Assembly: GCA_965660195.1 (NCBI GenBank)
Contig: CBFHZM010000001.1
Coordinates: 9,736-73,735, forward strand
Source of the DNA: JAYODZ01 sp965660195
GTDB taxonomy: Bacteria; Pseudomonadota; Alphaproteobacteria; RS24
Direction: 5' to 3'
Length of the DNA: 64,000 nucleotides
Positions within the stretch are counted from its first letter, which is position 1. Each line of letters begins with the position of its first letter. The notes below the pieces were generated by a model. That model was given only the letters and a program-made list of their open reading frames with translations. It did not search any database and was not told the DNA's origin. Shown in pieces: positions 17,492 to 25,313 of this stretch. A program made the position numbers and the translations under genes.

Positions 17492-18970
17492 ATGAACGAT
17501 CGAAATAATCTAATTTCGGGTGCAACGGGAGACTGGGAAATTGTTCTCGGTCTCGAGGTGCATGCGCAGGTGGCATCGAAAGCAAAACTTTTCTCGGGTG
17601 CCTCGACGGAGTTTGGCGGTGCGCCGAACAGCCATGTATCTTTAGTCGATGCCGCCATGCCGGGTATGCTTCCCGTGATTAACTGGTTTTGTGTCGAGCA
17701 GGCCGTGCGCACAGGATTGGGTCTAAAAGCACAAATTAATCTGATGTCGGTGTTTGATCGGAAGAATTATTTTTATCCCGATTTGCCGCAAGGCTACCAA
17801 ATCTCGCAATTTAAATACCCGATTGTCGGCGAAGGTGTGATCGAGATTGACCTCGATGACGGTGAGGTCAAGCATGTAGGCATTGAGCGTCTGCATCTTG
17901 AGCAAGACGCGGGTAAGTCGATGCACGACCAGCATCCGACGATGAGCTTTGTTGACTTGAACCGTTCGGGTGTCGCTTTGATGGAAATCGTCTCCAAGCC
18001 AGACATGCGCTCGGCTGCTGAAGCACAAGCCTATGTCAAAAAATTACGCGCGATCTTACGGTATCTCGGCACCTGCGATGGCAATATGGAGCAGGGCAGT
18101 CTGCGTGCTGATGTGAATGTGTCGGTGCGCCGCCCAGGCGATGCTTTAGGCACGCGCTGCGAGATCAAGAACGTAAACTCAATTCGGTTTATTGGGCAGG
18201 CGATTGAATATGAAGCGCGCCGGCAAATCGCGCTGATTGAGGATGGTGGACAAGTTGATCAAGAGACTCGGTTGTTTGACCCGCGCCTTGGTGAAACACG
18301 CTCGATGCGCTCGAAAGAAGAAGCGCATGATTATCGTTATTTCCCCGACCCCGATTTGGTGCCGCTAACTTTCGAGCAGGCTTGGGTTGACGAGATTGCC
18401 GCTGATTTACCAGAGTTGCCCGATGATAAGAAGCAGCGCTTTATGGAACAATATAAGCTGTCCTCTTATGATGCGGGTCTGTTGGTCGCCGAAGCTGAGA
18501 GCGCTAATTTCTTTGAACAGGTCGCGCAGGGTCGTGATGCCAAAATGGCGGCCAATATGGTGGTCGGTAGCATGTTTGCGGCACTCAATCGGTCTGGCAA
18601 GTCGCTCGCTGAAAGTCCCGTATCAGCCGAACAACTGGGCGCCTTAATTGATCTCGTCGCCAATCAAACTGTGTCGACGCGCAGCGCTAAGGATGTTTTT
18701 GAGCTGATGTTCGATGACGGGCCAGATCAAGGTAAGGATCCGGCCTTAATTGTCGAGGAACGCGGTTTGCAACAGGTAACCGATACCGGCGAGATTGAAG
18801 CCGCTGTGGACGCAGTGATTGCCGCCAATCCCGACAAGGTCACGCAAGCGCAAGAGAAGCCTAAAATGGCTGGCTGGTTCGTTGGGCAAGTGATGCAGCA
18901 AACGGGGGGTAAGGCCAACCCACAGGCGGTCAACGCGCTGGTGCTCAAAAAGCTTGGTCTCGACGGCTAG
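17492..18970 (+). CDS. gatB: Asp-tRNA(Asn)/Glu-tRNA(Gln) amidotransferase subunit B
   Basis: This 492-residue protein has the GatB core near the N-terminus (WEIVLGLEVHAQ, SKAKLFSGAS, FDRKNYFYPDLPQGYQISQ). The LRADVNVSVR and CEIKNVNS blocks come next, then the C-terminal YqeY-like tail domain (GQVMQQTGGKANPQAVNALV). It activates the gamma- or beta-carboxyl of mischarged tRNA by phosphorylation and amidates it with ammonia from GatA. It is the last gene of the gatCAB operon. No intrinsic terminator is evident before the convergent enoyl-CoA hydratase gene 69 bases away. Confidence 0.98.
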   Translation: MNDRNNLISGATGDWEIVLGLEVHAQVASKAKLFSGASTEFGGAPNSHVSLVDAAMPGMLPVINWFCVEQAVRTGLGLKAQINLMSVFDRKNYFYPDLPQGYQISQFKYPIVGEGVIEIDLDDGEVKHVGIERLHLEQDAGKSMHDQHPTMSFVDLNRSGVALMEIVSKPDMRSAAEAQAYVKKLRAILRYLGTCDGNMEQGSLRADVNVSVRRPGDALGTRCEIKNVNSIRFIGQAIEYEARRQIALIEDGGQVDQETRLFDPRLGETRSMRSKEEAHDYRYFPDPDLVPLTFEQAWVDEIAADLPELPDDKKQRFMEQYKLSSYDAGLLVAEAESANFFEQVAQGRDAKMAANMVVGSMFAALNRSGKSLAESPVSAEQLGALIDLVANQTVSTRSAKDVFELMFDDGPDQGKDPALIVEERGLQQVTDTGEIEAAVDAVIAANPDKVTQAQEKPKMAGWFVGQVMQQTGGKANPQAVNALVLKKLGLDG

Positions 18971-18974
18971 CGCC

Positions 18975-19043
18975 GTGCCGCATCTTTTTATTCTCTTGGC
19001 GTTGAGCTTTCTGGGCCTGTTGGCTTCCTGCGTAGTTGGTTAG
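18975..19043 (+). CDS. Possible 22-residue lipoprotein peptide
   Basis: Four bases after the gatB stop, a GTG opens a frame encoding MPHLFILLALSFLG and then LLASCVVG. This is a hydrophobic signal-like stretch with a good lipobox (LASC) and only three residues after the cysteine. The frame has no ribosome binding site of its own but could be translated by termination-reinitiation after gatB. It overlaps the end of the opposite-strand enoyl-CoA hydratase gene by four bases. It could equally be chance; the hydrophobic pattern and lipobox are the only support. Confidence 0.22.
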   Translation: MPHLFILLALSFLGLLASCVVG

Positions 19044-19858
19044 CGGCCGCTAAATTTGGCGTCACGCTTTTCGAGGAACGCAGTGACGCCTTCGGCAAAA
19101 TCTGCACTTTGGCCAGCTTGGCGTTGCATTTGACGTTCCATATTGAGCTGGTTCTCGTAATTATTATCGGTGCTTTCGGCCATCAGGGCGCGAATGAGCC
19201 CGAGTGACATCGGGCCTCTCGCCAACTCGCGCGCCAGCGTCATGGCCTCATCCATCAACGCAGCGTCATCATAAACGCGATTGATCAAGCCCCATTCGAG
19301 CGCTGTTTCGGCAGGTAGGCGTTCACCCAAAATGGCCAATTCCTTAGCTCTAGCCATACCGATCAGGCGCGGTAACAGCCATGTCGCACCACCATCGGGC
19401 ACCAAGCCGATACGCCGAAAAGCTTGTAGGAAGAAAGCCGAGCGGCCGGCCAGAACCATATCGCCCATGAGCGCAAAGCTCATGCCAACGCCAGCCGCGG
19501 CCCCATTTACGGCGGTAACTATCGGGCAGTGCAAATCGCGCAAACGGCGCATTATTGGATGATAAGTGGTCTCAAGCGCGGCACCGGCATCTAATTTTTT
19601 CGGAGCGCTATTGGTGGTTTCGGCTTCATTGCGCTCAGCCACGGAAGTGAGATTGGCGCCGGCACTAAAGCCGCGTCCCGCACCGGTTAGGACGAGGCAG
19701 CGCACTTGATTGGTGTCGTCTTCAATATGGTCGAGCGCTGCGGCAAAGGCGCGCAAAACACGTGGTGAAAACGCATTTAGCGTATCAGGATCGTTGAGTG
19801 TTAGAACCGCAATATTGTCCTGAATATCAAGTAAAACGCCGTCTAAGTCTAACTGCAT
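19040..19858 (-). CDS. Enoyl-CoA hydratase/isomerase family protein (PaaG-like)
   Basis: This 272-residue crotonase-fold protein has an oxyanion-hole segment GAGRGFSAGANL near residue 60-70 and NGAAAGVGMSFALMGD followed by VPDGGATWLLPRLIG. The G-L-V-P-D-G-G pattern with Asp rather than Glu in the second catalytic position resembles PaaG-type isomerases (2-(1,2-epoxy-dihydrophenyl)acetyl-CoA isomerase) and related hydratases. The substrate cannot be fixed from sequence. The ATG at 19858 is preferred because GGAGGCGATC precedes it; an earlier ATG at 19870 overlaps that site. It is divergent from the aldehyde dehydrogenase gene across 113 bases. Confidence 0.88.
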   Translation of the reverse strand: MQLDLDGVLLDIQDNIAVLTLNDPDTLNAFSPRVLRAFAAALDHIEDDTNQVRCLVLTGAGRGFSAGANLTSVAERNEAETTNSAPKKLDAGAALETTYHPIMRRLRDLHCPIVTAVNGAAAGVGMSFALMGDMVLAGRSAFFLQAFRRIGLVPDGGATWLLPRLIGMARAKELAILGERLPAETALEWGLINRVYDDAALMDEAMTLARELARGPMSLGLIRALMAESTDNNYENQLNMERQMQRQAGQSADFAEGVTAFLEKRDAKFSGR

Positions 19859-19971
19859 GATCGCCTCCATTTTAAGCCCTTAATCCCTTACGGCCAAACT
19901 ATATCAAAAAACTTCTCTTGGCATCACCTGATGGATTTGGTTAAGTTGTCGCAGACACAAGGAGGACCAGT

Positions 19972-21429
19972 ATGGGTGTTCAACAAAAACAAGCAGAGAT
20001 TCTAGATACGCCAGAAGCCGATATTCGGGCGATGATTGATAAGCAAAAACGCGCGCATATTAATGAGGGGCCGATGACCGCTGAGCGTCGGATCGACCTT
20101 ATCAATAGCTGTATTCGTTTGCTGATCGAAAATAAGGATGCCATCGTTGACGCGCTAAGTGCCGATTTTGGTAGCCGCTCGCCGGAAGGCTCTCTGGCAA
20201 CTGATGTTGGCGGAACGCTTGGGTCGCTAAAATATGCCCGCAAAAATGTGAAGAAATGGATGCGCGCCGAAAAGCGGCATTCGATGTTTCCGCTAAGCCT
20301 GTTCGGAGCGCGGACACGGGTTGAATATCAGCCGCTCGGCTGCGTTGGTAATGTGGTGCCGTGGAACTTCCCCTTCAATCTGGCTTTTGGTCCGATGGGG
20401 AGCATTTTTGCAGCCGGTAACCGGACAATCATTAAACCATCCGAATTTACACCGCATTGTTCTTTGCTGTTGAAGGAGTTGTGCGGCAAATATTTCGCCG
20501 AAGAAGATGTTGCGGTCGTGTTGGGAGGTCCGGATACGGGTGCCGTGTTCTCGCGCATGCCATTTGACCATTTGCTGTTTACGGGTGCGACGGCAATCGC
20601 CCATCACATTATGCGTGGTGCGGCTGAGAACTTGGTTCCCGTGACGCTCGAGCTCGGCGGTAAGTCGCCAGTGATCGTCTCGGATAGTGCCGATATGACG
20701 AAAACCGCGGCGCGGGTGATGACGGGCAAAACGCTCAATGCTGGTCAGATCTGTTTGGCCCCAGATTATGTCATGGTACCAAAAGGTAAGATCGACGGCT
20801 TCGTAGAAGCCGCTAGCAAGTCGGTGGAAACCATGTTCCCGAGCTTGAAAGAAAATGGCGATTACACATCAATCATTAATCAACGTCATTATGATCGCCT
20901 GACGGGGTATCTCGAAGACGCGAAGGCCAAAGGCGCTAAGATTATTGAAATCAATCCGGCGAATGAAGATTTTTCACAGCAGGCGCATTTCAAAATTCCG
21001 CCGACCATTATTGTCGAGCCCACCGAAGATATGAAGGTGATGCAGGAAGAAATTTTTGGTCCGATCTTGCCGGTGAAATCCTATGACTCGATTGAGGATG
21101 CGATTGGTTACGTCAATGACCATGACCGCCCGCTAGGCTTGTATTATTTCGGCGAAAACAAGTCGGAAGAAGACAAGGTCGTCCAGCGGACAACATCCGG
21201 CGGCGTTGCCGTTAATGACGTGATCACCCACATCATGCAAGATGATGCCCCCTTTGGAGGTGTTGGCCCTTCTGGGACGGGCGCCTATCACGGTGTTGAA
21301 GGCTTCAAGAACTTCTCGCATGCCAAAACAGTGTTCCGGCAAACTTCGGTTGAAGCTCTGGCAGGTATTTTCCGTCCACCCTTTGGCCCGAAAATCCGCA
21401 AAATGATCGAAGGCCAGCTGAAAATGTAA
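19972..21429 (+). CDS. Coniferyl-aldehyde-dehydrogenase-like aldehyde dehydrogenase (class 3 type)
   Basis: This 485-residue NAD(P)-dependent aldehyde dehydrogenase has its catalytic residues in place: N132 (VVPWNFPF), E227 (TLELGGKSP) and C261 (NAGQICLAPDYV). Its length, the IIKPSEFTPHCSLLL block and the GPSGTGAYHGVEGFKNFSH ending resemble CalB and class 3 fatty-aldehyde dehydrogenases rather than betaine-type enzymes. It would oxidise an aromatic or aliphatic aldehyde to the acid. AAGGAGGACCAGT gives a near-perfect ribosome binding site before the ATG. An intrinsic terminator follows 24 bases after the stop. Confidence 0.9.
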   Translation: MGVQQKQAEILDTPEADIRAMIDKQKRAHINEGPMTAERRIDLINSCIRLLIENKDAIVDALSADFGSRSPEGSLATDVGGTLGSLKYARKNVKKWMRAEKRHSMFPLSLFGARTRVEYQPLGCVGNVVPWNFPFNLAFGPMGSIFAAGNRTIIKPSEFTPHCSLLLKELCGKYFAEEDVAVVLGGPDTGAVFSRMPFDHLLFTGATAIAHHIMRGAAENLVPVTLELGGKSPVIVSDSADMTKTAARVMTGKTLNAGQICLAPDYVMVPKGKIDGFVEAASKSVETMFPSLKENGDYTSIINQRHYDRLTGYLEDAKAKGAKIIEINPANEDFSQQAHFKIPPTIIVEPTEDMKVMQEEIFGPILPVKSYDSIEDAIGYVNDHDRPLGLYYFGENKSEEDKVVQRTTSGGVAVNDVITHIMQDDAPFGGVGPSGTGAYHGVEGFKNFSHAKTVFRQTSVEALAGIFRPPFGPKIRKMIEGQLKM

Positions 21430-21453
21430 AGGCAGTTCGAGCCAAAGTCTGAG

Positions 21454-21481
21454 AAAAGGGGGAGCAGGTTCCCCCTTTTTT
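21454..21481. terminator. Bidirectional intrinsic terminator between aldehyde dehydrogenase and DEAD-box helicase genes
   Basis: A 10-bp stem AAAAGGGGGA/TCCCCCTTTT (21454-21463 and 21470-21479) closes the loop GCAGGT. The A-run on one side and the T-run on the other make it usable for both convergent genes. The helicase stop codon lies inside the T-run. Confidence 0.88.
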
Positions 21482-22937
21482 ATTTTGAGATCGGGATCGA
21501 TAAAAACGCTGGTGCGGCACCTTCAAAGGCATCTGACCCAGATTGTTTTTTAGCGCTTTCAGTTGGTTTTTCCTTCGCGCCTTTGGTCTCAGATTTTGGT
21601 GTCTTAGGTTTTTTAGCTTTACTGTTCTTATCAGGACCCTTCGCAGGCTCTGAGCTCGTTTCTGTTGCGACTTGCTCTACGGCGGCATCAGCCGCGCGCT
21701 CCTCGTTAGGAAACTTTGATAAGAGGCCGCGCCGCTTCGGGGGGCGCTTGTCTTGTTGTTTAGGCTCTTTGCGCGGCTGCTCGGCTTTGCTCGGAGCTTT
21801 ACTTTCGGTCTGAGCCCCTGGCTCGTCCATCTCATGTTTTGGGATGGTGCGTCCGATCAAGCTCTCAATTGCAGCGAGATATTTCTCGTCATGCTGCGTA
21901 ACGAAACAAAAGGCGCGGCCGGTGCGGCCAGCGCGGCCCGTCCGGCCGATGCGATGAACATAATCCTCGGCATGGGTCGGGGTGTCAAAATTAAAAACGT
22001 GGCTGACATCGGGAATATCGAGACCGCGCGCGGCGACATCGCTGGCGATCAGAAATTGACTTGCACCAGTACGAAAGCCATCGAGCTGGCGTAAGCGCAT
22101 ATGCTGATCCATGTCGCCATGAAGCGCGCAAACGCTAAAGCCACTTGTCTCTAAAGCCCGCAGCAAAGTGCCTATGTCGCGTTTACGGTTGCAGAAGATA
22201 ATCCCGTTTTTGACGTCTTCCGACCGGAACAAGGATTTCAATAGGTCGGTTTTTCTCGCCTGCGAGGTATGCACGACAAACTGCGCAACGGCATCATTGG
22301 TGGCGGCTGGGCGTGTGACTTCGATGCGCGCCGCAGCTTGCAAGAATTGCTCCGACAGGCGCGTGATTTCGGGCGGCATGGTGGCCGAGAAAAACAGCGT
22401 TTGTCGGGTAAAAGGCAATAACTTTACGATCCGCTCAATATCGGGAATGAACCCCATATCGAGCATGCGATCGGCCTCGTCGATGACGAGAACCTCAACA
22501 CCCCGCAGCATAACCTTGCCGCGCTCGACATGGTCGAGAAGCCGACCTGGTGTTGCAATCAGAACATCAGCACCACGCTCGATTGCTTTCTCTTGATCGC
22601 CAAAAGCGACGCCACCGATCAACAGGGCTTTAGTTAGACGCGTATATTTTCCGTAGAGGTCAAAGTTCTCAGCCACCTGCGCCGCGAGTTCGCGAGTCGG
22701 TTCCAAAATGAGTGTACGCGGCATGCGGGCTTTGGCGCGCCCCTTCATCAGGCGATGGATCATCGGCAGGGTAAACGAGGCCGTTTTGCCGGTCCCTGTT
22801 TGCGCGATGCCCAAAACATCTCGTCCCGCCAGAACTTCTGGAATTGCTTTTTCTTGGATGGGTGTCGGGGTGGAATAGCCCACATCGGAAATCGCGCGCA
22901 AAATCTCAGGCGCGAGTGCTAAATCATCAAATGTCAT
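21480..22937 (-). CDS. DEAD-box ATP-dependent RNA helicase, RhlE-like
   Basis: This 485-residue superfamily 2 helicase has the Q motif (GYSTPTPIQEKAIP), AQTGTGKT, PTRELA, the DEAD box in VLVIDEADRMLDMGF, SAT (FFSATMPP), ASDVAARGLDIPDVSHV and HRIGRTGRAGRTGRAF. After the helicase core is an unstructured charged tail of about 120 residues rich in Lys, Pro, Glu and Ala, typical of RhlE-type proteins. The expected role is RNA remodelling in ribosome assembly or the degradosome. No accessory domain (DbpA RNA-binding, CsdA) is visible. The gene converges on the aldehyde dehydrogenase and shares its terminator. Confidence 0.95.
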   Translation of the reverse strand: MTFDDLALAPEILRAISDVGYSTPTPIQEKAIPEVLAGRDVLGIAQTGTGKTASFTLPMIHRLMKGRAKARMPRTLILEPTRELAAQVAENFDLYGKYTRLTKALLIGGVAFGDQEKAIERGADVLIATPGRLLDHVERGKVMLRGVEVLVIDEADRMLDMGFIPDIERIVKLLPFTRQTLFFSATMPPEITRLSEQFLQAAARIEVTRPAATNDAVAQFVVHTSQARKTDLLKSLFRSEDVKNGIIFCNRKRDIGTLLRALETSGFSVCALHGDMDQHMRLRQLDGFRTGASQFLIASDVAARGLDIPDVSHVFNFDTPTHAEDYVHRIGRTGRAGRTGRAFCFVTQHDEKYLAAIESLIGRTIPKHEMDEPGAQTESKAPSKAEQPRKEPKQQDKRPPKRRGLLSKFPNEERAADAAVEQVATETSSEPAKGPDKNSKAKKPKTPKSETKGAKEKPTESAKKQSGSDAFEGAAPAFLSIPISK

Positions 22938-23019
22938 ATAACCGCCATTGTTGTTTCAATTTTTTGCGAGTTGTGGTCTTGGTCCCAATACCATGAAGCC
23001 GCAGAGCCTCGCGATCTTT

Positions 23020-23083
23020 GATCTCTGTGTGGAGATCTTCCAGGCCACAATGGCCCGGCCCTAGGGCTGACTTTTTGTCAGCC
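23020..23083. other. Three consecutive small hairpins in the rhlE-like/parE intergenic gap
   Basis: In the 190-base gap downstream of parE three perfect inverted repeats lie side by side: GATCTC/GAGATC with loop TGTGTG (23020-23037), GGCCA/TGGCC with loop CAA (23043-23055), and GGCTGAC/GTCAGCC with loop TTTTT (23065-23083). None is followed by a proper T-run on either strand. The cluster could be a transcript-end structure for parE, a leader of the helicase gene or a small structured RNA. Confidence 0.4.
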
Positions 23084-23127
23084 AGAATTAGCGCGACAAT
23101 AGTCGAGTGCAGTTAAAAGTCAATCTG

Positions 23128-25167
23128 CTAAATATCCAAGGCCTCTGCAAAGACCGCGTTTTCTTGAATGAACTTAAAGCGCAACTCGGCTTTATTGCCC
23201 ATCAGTTGTTGCACGACATCGGCGGTTTGCTTGCGCTCATCTTCAGGGATAACAATTTGCAGTAATGTCCGTTTGCCAGGCAACATGGTGGTCTCTTTCA
23301 GCTGCGCGGGAAGCATTTCGCCGAGCCCTTTAAAGCGGCTGACATCAACTTTTGCATTGGCGCGAAACTCTGATTTTAGAACACGCTCTCGTTCCTCATC
23401 ATCGCGCACATAAATAATTTTGCCGCCTTGGCTGAGGCGATAGAGCGGCGGTACGGCGAGATAGAGGTGTCCGTTTTTGATAAGCTCCGGCATTTCTTCA
23501 TGGAAGAAGGTGATCAGCAGTGACGCGATATGCGCTCCGTCGACATCGGCATCGGTCATGATGATAACCTTCTCGTAGCGTAAGCGATCATCGCGATAGG
23601 CCGAGCCGATACCGCACCCCAGGGCCAACACAAGATCGGCTAACTGCTGATTGGCCTGAATTTTATTACCCGTTGCATTGGCGACATTGAGAATTTTGCC
23701 GCGTAACGGCAGGATAGCCTGGTTGGCACGATTGCGGGCTTGTTTGGCGGAACCGCCAGCGCTATCGCCCTCGACAATAAATAATTCAGCCCCCTTGGCG
23801 GCACTTTGCGAACAATCGGCGAGCTTGCCTGGCAAACGTAGTTTGCGGGTCGCCGATTTGCGGCTAACATCTTTTTCTTGTCGGCGCCGGACGCGTTCTT
23901 CGGCGCGATCGATTACCCAGTCGAGCAGCTTATTTGCATCTTGCGGCGCATTTGACAGCCAATGTTCGAAATGATCGCGCACCGTCTGTTCGACAATGCG
24001 CGTTGCTTCGGGGGAGGCTAGTTTATCTTTGGTCTGGCCTTGAAACTCTGGCTCGCGGATAAAAACCGAAACTAACGAGGTTGCTGAGGCCATTACATCA
24101 TCGGCCGTAATCATGCTAACTTTCTTGTTATTGGCCAGTTCACCATAGGCTTTCAACCCCTTGGCAAGAGCGTTACGCAGACCCTGCTCATGGGTGCCGC
24201 CCTCTGGCGTTGGTACAGTGTTGCAATAGCTAGCCGAGTGACCATCAATACCGCCCACCCAACTCACCGCCCATTCGACGGAGCCGTGCCGGCCGTCTTT
24301 AATGACCTTGCCAGAGAACGGGGTTGGCGTGACTGTTGGATTTGATCCAATTTGCGCCCGCAGATAATCGCTGAGCCCGTCGGGGAATTTCAAAATATCT
24401 TCAGTCGGGGTGTCGTCCGAGATGATGCTGGCATCGCAATGCCAGCGGATTTCGACGCCGCCAAAAAGATAGGCCTTTGCCTTCGCCATGGCGTAGAGGC
24501 GGGCGGGTTCAAAATGGGCCTTACCGCCAAAAATATCGGGGTCGGGGTGGAACTTCACTAATGTGCCGCGTTGGTTTTTAGACGCCCCTAGGTTTTTCAG
24601 CTTACCCTTGGGAATGCCGCGGGCAAATTTTTGCTCATAGAGCTGCTTGTCGCGCGCGACCTGTACGGTCAGTTGGTCGGATAAAGCATTAACCACCGAG
24701 ACACCAACCCCATGCAAACCGCCCGAGGTTTCATAAGCGGCGCCGCCAAATTTGCCGCCGGCATGTAGTGTCGTCATAATGACCTCAAGTGCCGATTTGT
24801 CCTTGAACCGCGGGTGCTGGTCGACCGGAATGCCGCGGCCATTATCGCGAACACTAAGCCAATCATCTGGCTCGAGATGCACCTCAATGTGAGTGGCGTG
24901 ACCAGCCACGGCCTCATCCATGGCATTGTCGATCACTTCGGCAAAGAGGTGGTGCAGGGCGCGCGTGTCGGTGCCACCAATATACATGCCGGGGCGCCGC
25001 CGAACCGGCTCGAGCCCTTCAAGAACCTCGATGTCTTTCGCCGTATAGCCGTCTTTGGCATTGCGACCGCGCCCAGCCGGTGCCTTCTCGCCATCAAAAA
25101 GATCGGCGGCTTTGCGGGGGGCGGCTTTGGTTGTTGCTTTGCCGGTCTTTTTGGGAGCTTTTGCCAT
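23128..25167 (-). CDS. parE: DNA topoisomerase IV subunit B
   Basis: This 679-residue GHKL-type ATPase subunit has EVIDNAMDEAVAG, DNGRGIPVDQHP and GGLHGVGVSVVNALS in the ATPase domain. The Toprim domain has FIVEGDSAGGSAKQARNR and MTDADVDGAHIASLL. The length and lack of the long GyrB insertion, and the LTRFKGLGEM-equivalent VSRFKGLGEMLPAQLKETTM, fit ParE. A lysine/alanine-rich extension of about 35 residues precedes the conserved YTAKDIEVLEGLEPVRRRPGMYIGG block. The enzyme decatenates daughter chromosomes with ParC, which is not in the window. The ATG is preceded by GGAGATCCAAA, with three tandem 10-base repeats further upstream. Confidence 0.95.
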   Translation of the reverse strand: MAKAPKKTGKATTKAAPRKAADLFDGEKAPAGRGRNAKDGYTAKDIEVLEGLEPVRRRPGMYIGGTDTRALHHLFAEVIDNAMDEAVAGHATHIEVHLEPDDWLSVRDNGRGIPVDQHPRFKDKSALEVIMTTLHAGGKFGGAAYETSGGLHGVGVSVVNALSDQLTVQVARDKQLYEQKFARGIPKGKLKNLGASKNQRGTLVKFHPDPDIFGGKAHFEPARLYAMAKAKAYLFGGVEIRWHCDASIISDDTPTEDILKFPDGLSDYLRAQIGSNPTVTPTPFSGKVIKDGRHGSVEWAVSWVGGIDGHSASYCNTVPTPEGGTHEQGLRNALAKGLKAYGELANNKKVSMITADDVMASATSLVSVFIREPEFQGQTKDKLASPEATRIVEQTVRDHFEHWLSNAPQDANKLLDWVIDRAEERVRRRQEKDVSRKSATRKLRLPGKLADCSQSAAKGAELFIVEGDSAGGSAKQARNRANQAILPLRGKILNVANATGNKIQANQQLADLVLALGCGIGSAYRDDRLRYEKVIIMTDADVDGAHIASLLITFFHEEMPELIKNGHLYLAVPPLYRLSQGGKIIYVRDDEERERVLKSEFRANAKVDVSRFKGLGEMLPAQLKETTMLPGKRTLLQIVIPEDERKQTADVVQQLMGNKAELRFKFIQENAVFAEALDI

Positions 25168-25191
25168 TTTGGATCTCCAGCGAAGCTATGC

Positions 25192-25221
25192 CGCGACAAT
25201 ACGCGACAATACGCGACAATA
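25192..25221. repeat. Three perfect tandem copies of CGCGACAATA upstream of parE
   Basis: The 10-mer CGCGACAATA is repeated three times without interruption at 25192-25201, 25202-25211 and 25212-25221. The array begins 25 bases before the parE start and lies within the divergent region shared with the old yellow enzyme gene. A fourth copy occurs at 23092-23101, just beyond the parE stop. The 10-base period matches one helical turn, so it could hold a regulator on one DNA face, or it may be a simple slippage repeat. Confidence 0.7.
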
Positions 25222-25283
25222 GCTATCGAATCAGAATTCTAATTAGTGCTATACTACGGCTTACCGTCGCAAAGGGAAGCGCT

Positions 25284-25313
25284 ATGGCGAAACTCCTCTG
25301 CGTATTGAAATGA
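25284..25313 (+). CDS. Possible nine-residue leader peptide upstream of the old yellow enzyme gene
   Basis: ATG at 25284, preceded by AAAGGGAAGCGCT, opens the frame MAKLLCVLK and stops with a TGA that overlaps the start codon of the next gene (ATGA). A TATACT hexamer at 25250-25255 could be the -10 element of the transcript. The arrangement could provide translational coupling. It may also be incidental, since the frame has no further support. Confidence 0.3.
   Translation: MAKLLCVLK

Noticed and set aside
22993..23064. Twenty-three-codon frame MKPQSLAIFD... downstream of parE on the plus strand
   Set aside because: There is no ribosome binding site, no recognisable features, and it overlaps the hairpin cluster; probably chance.
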